DNA of 64,000 bases. It comes from Tyto alba. Lineage: Eukaryota; Chordata; Aves; Strigiformes; Tytonidae. The translations under genes were made by a program, and so were the position numbers. The notes under the pieces are model-generated. The model did not search any database. It was not told where the DNA came from and saw only the letters and a list, made by a program, of their open reading frames with translations. Shown here in pieces: positions 42,658 to 51,333 of this stretch; positions within the stretch are counted from its first letter, which is position 1, and every line of letters starts with the position of its first letter. The DNA lies in contig NW_024881272.1 of the NCBI RefSeq assembly GCF_018691265.1, positions 20,139,323-20,203,322 of the forward strand. Direction: 5' to 3'.

Positions 42658-43045
42658 TCAAGAAAATGATACTGGTGCTGCCCCCTTCATCACAATAGAT
42701 GCCACCTCTGAAGTAAGCCTAATGCAAGCACTGGTGTTAACTGTTTCATAGCTGATAGATTTAGCAGAAACCACTGACCAAAGAGCTTCTCTGACCTTTT
42801 TAGAGTTAATGAAAAGAAAATTAAATATAGGTTCCATTGATACCATATGTTTCATTAAGCTTATCTATGTTAGGAAAGAAATGATGAATTAATTCGCTTG
42901 CTATGAATGTAATATTCTCTTCATGCTCAAAATAATGAAGGAAGGTGCTGATACAAAATTCCTCACCCCCTTGACAAAAATATAAAATAGTGAATAACCA
43001 GCTCCGTTGTTTCCAACCCAACTGCAAAAACTCCTTCCTTCTCAT
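42658..43045 (-). pseudogene. Possible decayed protein-coding remnant, family unknown
   Basis: Two minus-strand frames overlap end to end: 42821-43045 (74 codons) upstream and 42658-42855 (65 codons) downstream in another frame. Together they would give about 125 residues of ordinary protein-like composition with one frameshift. The upstream part has acidic and aromatic residues, including the run FLHYFEHEE; the downstream part ends with alternating polar and hydrophobic residues. I cannot match it to a gene or transposase. Chance overlap is a real alternative. No promoter, splice site or poly(A) tail supports a processed copy. Confidence 0.2.
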
Positions 43046-44366
43046 TATCTTCTGTCATACAGTTGATGTAATGATTTCAGTTTCTTTGGAATAAATACTC
43101 TTCTGTCTCCTTTTGCCATCCAATTGCGTTATGCATCTATTAATAAAACACATAAAATATATGGATGTAAAAAAAAAGTGGTAAAGTTACATATGTTAAA
43201 GAAGAGGGCATATATCCAGGAAGAGAGTGTAAATCCAAAAAAGTTATTCTGGGAATTATTACAGTCTAACTAGAGTAAACTTATCGTAATACAATATGTC
43301 TGGATATTGTCTGTAACCAGCTTTGTATTTTTAAATGTACTATACCTTTAAATGAAAAGTACTGTAATGTTTCTTGTAATGCATGGATAAAAGGTCCAGG
43401 TTAAGATTCTTCTTGCAGCCTGCATGATAGTTTTTACAGTTTTTACAGGCTGGTAACAGTAGTAGCAGGAGGCACTGCTGGGTTGTGTTTTCTGGGAAAT
43501 TGAGCAGAAGCACTGAAGGTACGAAAGCTTCTGCTTGACACTGCTGTTTTGGAAGCCTAGTGAGGACTCATGAGAACTATTCATCTGTTTCATGACAATA
43601 CTTTAATCTTGCAATTAATTAAAATCTTTTCCCAGTGTACAAGCCTTCCTTCATCAGCCTGACATGCCATGCATGGAGAAGAACAAGAACTGGCAAAGAA
43701 TCATACAGATTTGTGACAGAATTCCAAACAATGCAACATTGATTATTTAGATCAGCATGGGGCTAAGCTTTCAGGTAATGCAATGCTTAAATGAGAAGGG
43801 AGATTCACCCTTGAGAAATCTCCAGGTCAGAATTCTAAGTCTGCGGTTTTATTCTGACAGTTTTAGGATGGAATATTGTATTAGTTGCATGAGACTTTAT
43901 GGGAGAGATCAAAGACCGCTATAGTAATAGAAACACTCCCACTGATTTTTACATGTGATTCTATGTGTTTTGAGCTATGCAATGTATTTTTTTTTCAGTG
44001 CAGTGTGCCCAGTTCAGTTGAGCTAAATTTGAAATTTTCCTTCAATAAAAAGAAATAGCTGATAAGATAGCTCAGTATCAGACCAGTATAGGCTACTTCA
44101 GACTGTCTTTTTCCCATTTTGATTTAAGAAAAAATAACTTCCAAATCCTTTCCGAAATTTATATAGATGCTTTGAATGAAAATAAGGCTGCTCAAACATT
44201 CAGAAGCTCACTTCTGCTTGTCAAGAGTGCAATTCTTGATTTCACTTTTAGCATCACTGCTACTGGTACTTCTAACGTCAGGAAGAGACATTCCTGAGCA
44301 TTATGTGTTTCATGCAAATGAACTCCACTATGGAAAAAGCTCCTGAGAGATGTAATAGAGATAAAA
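43046..44366. other. AT-rich non-coding DNA
   Basis: There is a small tandem TTTTTACAG pair at about 43431-43448. A minus-strand 81-codon frame (43348-43593) has no motif. Nothing else recognised. Confidence 0.5.
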
Positions 44367-44435
44367 TCCTGAAGCACTAGATTATAATATGATAAATTAT
44401 ATTATATTATAATTTCAGGAGTTTCTTCTAGTGCT
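44367..44435. repeat. AT-rich inverted repeat (hairpin) with alternative pairing
   Basis: A perfect 10-bp inverted repeat, ATTATAATAT (44381-44390) and ATATTATAAT (44404-44413), encloses a 13-base loop. A second 7-bp arm, TCCTGAA (44367-44373), pairs with TTCAGGA (44414-44420), leaving GCACTAG as a bulge. That bulge is itself complementary to CTAGTGC at 44428-44434, so two mutually exclusive folds exist. It may be the relic of a palindromic DNA transposon or a simple AT-rich cruciform. No target-site duplication was identified. Confidence 0.6.
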
Positions 44436-44980
44436 GGTAAAACTTGATTTTCAAGTAGAGATATGATCAAAGGGAGACATGTCTCCTTTTAATATATTAC
44501 ATTTACACAATATGATATCATTTCACTTAATTGAAACCTCAAGCGAGCAAATAATTTTTAGTCACTGTGTGTTGGGGAATAGTTATATTTCCCATAGGAA
44601 CTCTGTGAACATGGAAACACTTTGACAAATATTATCAGTATTAGTCAGACACTAAGAGTGATTAATGCCGGTTTTGGGCATTTTCTTTTTCTAAGCTTAA
44701 GACGAGGCCAGATGCAGTTGAGTCTAGGTGGATGCTGTGGAACAGCACAGTTGCTCATGTCTCATTGTGGGGGGTAGGCATGACATCTGCTTGTCTCAGT
44801 AGGGTGAATGTTGCAAAGCAGGTCTGTAGCACCGAAATAATACCTGTATTTTCCTCAGGTGAGCTCCCCTTTTGCTATCTACAATGTTGAAATGAGGCTG
44901 TGTAAGTGATTAAGAGGAGTCCTATGGTTGTCACTGTCTTAGGTTACACAATGCTGTCACTCTATTATTGATAGTGAAAT
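44436..44980. other. Non-coding DNA
   Basis: No gene or repeat recognised. Confidence 0.5.
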
Positions 44981-45125
44981 TGGCTTGCTGTGTGGCTTTT
45001 ACTTGATCAGTTAACCTCTCCCTGCTTCATTTCCCCCCTCTGCATGATCAGAACACTAATAATACTTGCTTTCCTTTGTAAAGTGCTTTGACATCTGTGA
45101 CCATAAAGCACTTCACAAGTGTTTT
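44981..45125 (+). mobile_element. Ancient MIR-like (CORE-SINE) fragment
   Basis: The order of words follows the MIR/CORE-SINE consensus as I know it: GCTGTGTGGC, then TTAACCTCTCCCTGC (the conserved 'taacctctctgtgcctcagtt' segment), ACTAATAATACTTGC, and the 3' part GTAAAGTGCTTTGACATC. MIR elements are tRNA-derived SINEs that were active early in amniote history, so only heavily mutated copies survive in birds. The match is by eye. A partner fragment in opposite orientation lies about 500 bp to the right. Confidence 0.55.
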
Positions 45126-45620
45126 CACTGAAGACACACCTTATTTGTGTAAGAAACATATATTTGGAGGGCATGTAGGGAATGCTGAGAGGGCAAAGTA
45201 GAAAGATGAAAGAAGTGCAAAGGAAAGCAAAGAATGAGTTATGTAGAACTGGTAAATTGCTGTGGTGTTCATCAGTGACTGAATTGTTGCATCTCTAAAC
45301 CAATGTTACATTGCTGAAATAAAATTTCATTAGATTATCTTTGACCCACAAGAAACATACAGTATTTTGCAGTTTTCTAGATCAGACTTCACTGTTTAAT
45401 ATGTTTCTCAGATACTTTGATATGTTTTGCTTCATTGAATCAACTCCAGCATTTTTCACTTCTTCCCTCTCATCTCTCTTTGAAGTATAATAAATACTGC
45501 TTTCCAGCAATAAAGAGTAAATGTTTGGGGGATAAAAAATATATAAAATAAATTCTACCATGCCAGATAAATATAATTTCATTGATCACTTATGCTGTAT
45601 CTTAGAATATATTATGCTGT
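45126..45620. other. Spacer between two MIR-like fragments
   Basis: AT-rich, with a 66-codon minus-strand frame that lacks motifs. No other feature. Confidence 0.5.
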
Positions 45621-45722
45621 TACAGCACTTCACAAACTCTGAAATGAAAGAACAGGTAAAAACTACTACTTTACAGACTGGAAGACTGGGTAGGGTTAAG
45701 TCGTTTGCTGAAGATCTCTGTC
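45621..45722 (-). mobile_element. Ancient MIR-like (CORE-SINE) fragment, reverse orientation
   Basis: Read on the plus strand it follows the reverse complement of the MIR consensus: ACTACTTTACAGACTGGAAG, then GGGTTAAGTCGTTTGC, corresponding to 'tttacagatgaggaaactgag...ggttaagtgacttgcc'. AGCACTTCACAAA at the left edge would be the 3' end. An open frame that crosses it (45560-45802) is a by-product. Recognised by eye and heavily diverged. Confidence 0.5.
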
Positions 45723-47595
45723 CTTCACTCTGCTTTTCTATGTATCAGAAAGTTTATATCTTTTGCTTTTCTTCAGCAGTCCATCTGAGTGCTCTATTAT
45801 AGTCCACATCACCAAAGCATCAAATTGTTTCTCCGTTTCAGTGAATGAACATTGAGGTCCACGATGGTTAGTGATTATTTAGAAAAATTTAATTTAAATC
45901 ATGATAGCAGTTATTGGGGTTTCTTCATTTGTAAAAAAGCAAGAGTTAGGAACATTTCACCAAGACTATCAGCCTCTGGCTTAGCAGTGTTTTCTCTTCC
46001 ACAGTTCCAGTTCAAACATGAAATAAGTCTTGGTCTTTTTTGTAACATCAACCTAGTGCTTTGAGCAAATATTCTTTCATTTGGACTTTTAGCTCAAAAG
46101 TAGTATTACTCTCAGTCATTTCAACAATGGAAGCGTGGGGAGAGTATAAACCCTCTGATTGTAGAAGTGCATTTACCAATAAATTCTTGAGTACTGTATT
46201 GTAAACATATGTGCTTTGCTTCAAGGATATAAAATAACTAAGCTTTGTAATATAAAAGCATGTTAATGAGGGTACATACTCTGGGCATTATCCATTTTTC
46301 CAACAAAATCTTCTACTTTCTGTTGCTCATTATCATCTGTTTGTGAACTTAATTCCTTCACATAAGTCTTATTTTCATGTAAATAGCCCAAAAGGCTTAC
46401 ATGATGTGTTTTTTTTTTCAGTAACTGATATAAATGCCTTAGAGTCATCCTTGAAAATTTCTTGCTGTGCTAATGGACATTGCTATGATTTGTATTTGAT
46501 AGGAGATTATGTTATAAGAGAAAAAACATGAAAGCACTAGCATAAAACAACTGCTTACCCTTATTCATCCAGGGAAAGCTTAGAAAACAAAGAAAATAGT
46601 CCAAATAAACAAATTAACTTCTGTTTTACAGATTCATCCTGTGTTACTTACATGGCAGATCACTAAAAATCTTACAGTCTTTCCAACAATATTGACAGAT
46701 TCCTATGCAGGAAAAAACTATTGTACTTTCATCTTCAGTGAAAATTTAGTATAAGTTTAATGTTAATTGCTCTGTGTCCCTGTCCTTCCTGGAATAGGGT
46801 AAGGATTTTGCATACTTTGCATCCAGCTTAAAAACTCAGTTCACAGAAGAGGTTTTTTAGATGTAACCACCTGATGTGGAGCAGGGCAGCTTCACTGTTG
46901 TAGATAGACAGAGCTAAGGAAGGGACCTGGAGATGGTACAGAAGTAGCTTTTGAAGATATATGTAAGTTTGGGCTAAAGCTGCAAGCAGTAGCATCCCAA
47001 ATTACAGCCTGATCTTCCCACTGCCAAACCTCTAATCACTTCAGCTTGGTTATATTGGGAAGGCACCAGGAAAAGGTATGTAGCACTACCTGTGGTATAG
47101 AAGATTAATTAATCTGAATTTTGTATTCCATCACGATTGTGTATCTTCTTGGAAAGCAAAGGTATCTGTAAGTAATATGCAGATGAGGAAGGCAGAGTCA
47201 GTGTTGGAAGGCAAAACTTCATTGCCCATTCATAAGCACAGTTAAGTGAATTTTCTTCCTCTTCAGGTATTAAATTGTAGAAAGGAAAATGAAAATGGAG
47301 TTTTAGGGAAATAGACCTAGTATTAAATCTGACTGAAATTCTTGTATAGTTTCAGGAAATTACAAATGGGAGAAATTATAAAATCTTTTTATTAATATTT
47401 TTCAAATTAATATATAGATTTTTCTCTCCAGAAGTAGCACCATTTCAAGTCTGACCTACATTTAAGTGGAAAAACACCTGTCATTTAAACTATCTGCTAA
47501 GAAACATCAGTCTAATATCCAGTTGTTTCAAGTTAAATAGTCAGATGGATTTAAACCCTTTTGTTTGGCAAAACATGTGATTTCATATTGACCTA
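45723..47595. other. AT-rich non-coding DNA
   Basis: No gene or repeat recognised up to the LTR. Confidence 0.5.
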
Positions 47596-47970
47596 TATCC
47601 TGGGTTTGTGTGGGTGGTAGGGGTTTTTGGTAGCGGGGGAGGGTGCTACAGCAATGGTCCCCTGTGAGAAGCTTCTCGAAGCTCCCACGGCCCTAAGTTG
47701 GATCTGTCTTCGCACCAAGGCCGAGCCAATTAGCTGCACCTCTGTGATAATGTGTTTAAGAAGAGGAACCTGGGAGGAGGAGCTGGAGTTGTGAGGAGCA
47801 GTTGAGGAGAACATTTGTGAAAATATGGAGGTCAGTGGAAGAAAGGAGAAGGGGAGGAGAGGTGCGCTGGTGTAGAGCCCCCTTGCAGAGTTGGCAGGGC
47901 CTCTGCCCCCCATCCATGCCCCAGTGAGGGCCACAATGGGGCAGATGCTGACCTGCAGCCTGTGGATAAC

Positions 47971-48175
47971 CCCATGTCAGAGCAGGTGATTGTGCCTGAA
48001 GGAGGCCAGAACTCTGTGGGAAGAAGAAGCCCCCACTGTTGTATTTTGGCACTGGGAGATGTGCAACATGCGGGGGTGACCCATGCTGGAGCAGCTCAGG
48101 ACACGCTGTGGCCAATGGGAGGGACTCATGTGGGTGAAAATTTGTAAAGGACTCTCTCTTGTGAGAGGGGTACCA
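47971..48175 (+). repeat. Diverged tandem motif inside the LTR
   Basis: At least three degraded copies of a unit resembling CCCATGCTGGAGCAG occur: CCCATGTCAGAGCAG (47971-47985), CCCATGCTGGAGCAG (48080-48094) and ACCATGCTGGAGTGG (48172-48186). In related LTRs I recall many more copies of this unit, so this copy seems to carry a contracted array. Confidence 0.5.
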
Positions 48176-48320
48176 TGCTGGAGTGGGGAGAGAATGCCGG
48201 AAATTCCTCCGCCCACTCCCTGAGGTGGAAGAAGCAGCAGGATTGACCACAACCACCCATCCCCTGTCTCATGCAATTCTGGGGGGAGGAGGTAGAGAAA
48301 TTGGGAGCAAAGCTAAGCCT

Positions 48321-48343
48321 GGGAAGAAGGGAGGGGTAGGGGG
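48321..48343 (+). other. G-quadruplex motif in the LTR
   Basis: G3, 5-base loop, G3, 1-base loop, G4, 2-base loop, G5 on the plus strand. This meets the standard four-run pattern with loops of seven bases or less. It is part of the G-rich block of the LTR. Confidence 0.75.
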
Positions 48344-48610
48344 AAGTGTTTTCATGATGTGGTAATGCTTCTCACTGTCCTACTCTGTCTGTTAAGCATC
48401 ATTGTTAGTGTCTGTATTCAATTGACGTTCTTTATTCTTCCCCTAAGGAGTCTGTCTTTTGTCTGTGACTATAATGGGTGACTCATCCCTCCCTGTCCTT
48501 CTCTCAATTTCTGACCCTTTTGCTTTATTTTCTCTTTCTCAGCACTGGGGGGCAGGGGGGAGTGAGTGGCTGCGTGGTGCTTAATTGCCCTTTGAGCTCA
48601 AACCACGATG

Positions 48611-48986
48611 ACCTGAAACAGCAATTCTCCAACTCTTCTTCTATTTGTATATTATCTGAAATATACTAATTGTATTACTCTCACAGATCTACTCAAACCT
48701 GTAAAGAGAGCTAAGAGTCTTACTGCTGTAAAAAACTTAGTGACAGAATGGACTTGTATTTACCAAATATTTCTCATTAATTGTTAATCTTTTTCAGTGT
48801 GTTTCCACTTCCCACTTCCATGCCCTGCTTTGTTAAGAAGGGTTTATTTTAAATCCTTAAACCTTGCAAGAGTGAAATTTTGCCCAGAATTAGTTGCCAG
48901 GATTAATTTTTTATGCCTACCCTTACATTACTGCAGGATTTTAATTTTGTGGATCAATGGGGTTGAATCATTACAGGTTACTCAGG
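48611..48986. other. AT-rich non-coding DNA
   Basis: Single-copy-looking sequence right of the LTR. Nothing recognised. Confidence 0.5.
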
Positions 48987-49036
48987 CAAAAAAAAAAAAC
49001 AAACAAACAAACAAAAAAACCCAAACCAAAACAACA
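48987..49036 (+). repeat. A/C-only tract with (CAAA)n
   Basis: A12 followed by four CAAA units and further A/C sequence, 50 bases without G or T. It may have grown from a retroposon tail or by slippage. Confidence 0.8.
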
Positions 49037-49130
49037 GTTTAACTCTATCTTCTGTGGAATCACTTTGTTAGGTAACCTTGGGTTCAGCACACCCTTCCAT
49101 CTCATGGGCCTCAGATAGGCATTGCTCATG

Positions 49131-49200
49131 TGCATATTATGGTATTGCCCAAAAGTCCCAGTTAGAGAGGCCCTTGTGGGACAGAGTACAAATGTCCTGG
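49131..49200 (+). mobile_element. Possible ancient amniote repeat fragment
   Basis: ATTATGGTATTGCCCAAAAG, then TCCCAGTTAGAGAGGCCCTTG and GTACAAATG resemble an old sauropsid repeat with the word order 'attatggtagtgcc-agaggcccc...gcactgtacaaac' seen in turtles, crocodilians and birds. I am unsure of the family name. The match is short and made by eye. Confidence 0.35.
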
Positions 49201-50242
49201 AGACTTGAGTTTTTACCTCAAGATCACTCAGTCTGGGTTTTTGAGCCTGGAACTAGCAACAAGCAGGTAGACTTAAAAATTCAGTTGTAGGATCAAGGCT
49301 AACTTAATACAAATATAAAAAATGTGTGTAAGAAAGAGTAAGGGGAAATTAGGAAAGTGAGATTGAGGACATAATTTACAGGAACATAGGCCTGTACAGA
49401 AAACTTATTGTACAATTTGAGGGCTTTGAGAGTGTGTTATCAAAAGGCAGCTTGCTTCTACTTCTTCAGTAAATTTCTTTCAACTACTCATGAGTAAAAA
49501 TGAACCACTTATTTTTCTTTCATGATTTTTCCTTAATTTCTTCCTCCATCTGCACAGTAACTTCCTTCATCTCACTTTTATTTATGTTGACATTTTATAT
49601 TATTTATCTCTTCGATGGTGGTGCATGTGAGGAATTATGACATTATTACAGTACTTACCTTTGTTTATTATCATCATCATATTGCTTTGTGTGACTTGGA
49701 GCTGGGACACTTTTCAGTAAAGTTTGATTATTTGTTAGTGACTTATGGAGGCTGTAGACTGAGCTCTGTGTGAACAAAGTATAGCCCATAAGTACTGGAT
49801 TTCTGGTGCATTATTTGTTGAGATATTTTTCCTTCCTTTAAGAGAAGCAGAAAGAGGATCAGAACAGAAAACATCTCTGTTCTCCTGCTTTTTTCCCCCT
49901 CCCTCAAAAAAAACCCAAACCAACCATGAGCTTCCCTACTATAATTAAATTAATCATCCAGAAAACTGCAGTAAATTATTGTCTGTAATAATAGTCCACT
50001 GCAATAAAATAGTAATGTTGCAAAGAAATTACAAAACATCATACCAAGATATTGCAGATTATCACTACTAAAGAATCTCAGAAACTCAGTTTACTTCATT
50101 TTCCATGGGACAGATGCAGTCACTTTCCTGCTGAACACAAATTTTCCTTCTGAAATCAGTAGCAAGTTCTTAAAACACCCAAAAAGATTTCCCTCTGTAT
50201 AGGCATCAAGTCTAAGGCAGCATAAAGATGGCATTTTCACAG
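49201..50242. other. AT-rich non-coding DNA
   Basis: No gene or repeat recognised. The short (ATC)n near 49672-49680 is minor. Confidence 0.5.
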
Positions 50243-50632
50243 TCATAGAATGGTTTGGGTTGGAAAGGACCTTAGTTCCAGCGACCCTGCCATGGGACAC
50301 TTTCCACTAGACCAGGTTGTTCACACCCCCGTCCAACCTGGCCTTGAACCCTGCCAGGCAGGGGGCAGACACAGCTTCTATGCCCAGCCTATTCCAGTGT
50401 CTCACCACCCTCACAGTGAAGAATTTCTTCCTTATATCTATTCTAAATCTACCCTCTTTCAGTTTAAAGCCATTACCCCTCATCCTATCACTACACCCCC
50501 TGATAAAGAATCCCTCCCCACCTTTCCTGTAGCCCCCTTTAAGTACTGGAAGACCGCTATAAGGTCTCCCCAGAGCCTTCTCTTCTCTAGGCTGAAAAAC
50601 CCCAGCTCTCTCAGCCTGTCTTCATAAGGGAG
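50243..50632 (-). mobile_element. 5'-truncated CR1 LINE
   Basis: A clear chicken-repeat-1 (CR1) copy on the minus strand: the left edge TCATAGAATGGTTTGGGTTG is the reverse complement of the CR1 3' end, followed by CCTGCCATGGGACAC, CCAACCTGGCCTTGAAC, ATTCCAGTGTCTCACCACCC and AATTTCTTCCTTATATCTA. It ends near GTCTTCATAAGGGAG, so only about 390 bp of the 3' end remain, the usual result of incomplete reverse transcription. Relative to the consensus I remember, two short deletions sit after GGACCTTA and after CCATGGG. It is non-coding here; the 125-codon plus-strand frame across it (50250-50627) is antisense to the element and is not a gene. CR1 is the dominant LINE of bird genomes. Confidence 0.93.
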
Positions 50633-51205
50633 TTACTTCTGTCTCTGAATTTCCTGGCTTCCTTCATTTATCAGAAGATCCTTAAAATAATGGATTGGAG
50701 CTCTTTACATCAGAAAGCTTCCTCCATTTCATGAGCTTCTACTGCAAATGTATATTCTAGTAATCCATAAACTGTAAGTACACACTCGTGGGCCATTATA
50801 TTGTTTGCTCTTCATCACAAATGTCATAAGTGGGTGAATATTTTGATAGGTTTAAGTGACAAAAAAATATTTTTGTAGGGTACAATACAGCAACATCATT
50901 GTAATTAAACTTGTCGAAGATTAGGCCAAAGGCATCAGAGGATTTATGTCTTGCGTTTTGCATTCTCTTTCCAAGTTATTTTATTAACATAGGGTGTCTT
51001 TAATTATGCAGAACTGCAAACTGCATTATTGATATTCCATAAACATTAACTACTAGTGTCTCTAATGAAGCAGGAAGAAAACATGCTTTCTTGTTATTTG
51101 TCAGGACTTGCAAAACACTAAGTATTTCAGATGCTATCACTACATTGCATGAACTACAAGGGATCAGAGAGATATGACCTATATGCTCAGTATATATGCT
51201 TGGCA
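50633..51205. other. AT-rich non-coding DNA
   Basis: No gene or repeat recognised. Confidence 0.5.
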
Positions 51206-51333
51206 ATATACGTATATTTACACACATACGCACACACATATATACATACAATACCTCTCTCCTCTCCGCACATTTATACATACATACACAGGTTTATATG
51301 TATGTATATATATACACACACATATGCATATAG
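51206..51333. repeat. TA/CA compound microsatellite
   Basis: Alternating pyrimidine-purine sequence made of short TATA, CACA, CATA and TATG units, interrupted by a CT-rich segment (51252-51268). The right part has a self-complementary ATGTATGTATATATATACACACACAT character, so it may form cruciform or left-handed structures. Open frames rich in Thr, Tyr, His and Ile across it are by-products. Confidence 0.85.

Larger units (their letters stand above)
47596..48610 (+). mobile_element. Solo LTR of an avian endogenous retrovirus (ERVL-like)
   Basis: About 1 kb of GC-rich sequence beginning CCTGGGTTTGTGTGG and ending CAAACCACGATG, in the middle of AT-rich DNA. The beginning, the TGTGATAATGTGTTTAAG segment (TATA-like, 47744-47760), the diverged CCCATGCTGGAGCAG-type repeats (about 47971-48175), the G-rich block at 48281-48345 and the 3' T-rich/GGGG part match my memory of a common bird LTR. 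ACCTA (47591-47595) and ACCTG (48611-48615) may be a 5-bp target duplication with one change, as in ERVL-class insertions; the ends are uncertain by a few bases. No gag, pol or env follows, so it is a solo LTR. Several 60-166 codon frames inside it, on both strands, are not genes. Confidence 0.75.

Noticed and set aside
47756..48256. 166-codon minus-strand open frame, the longest in the window
   Set aside because: It lies wholly inside the solo LTR and is antisense to it. High GC and few stops explain its length.
50250..50627. 125-codon plus-strand open frame
   Set aside because: It runs antisense through the CR1 fragment, so it is a repeat by-product.
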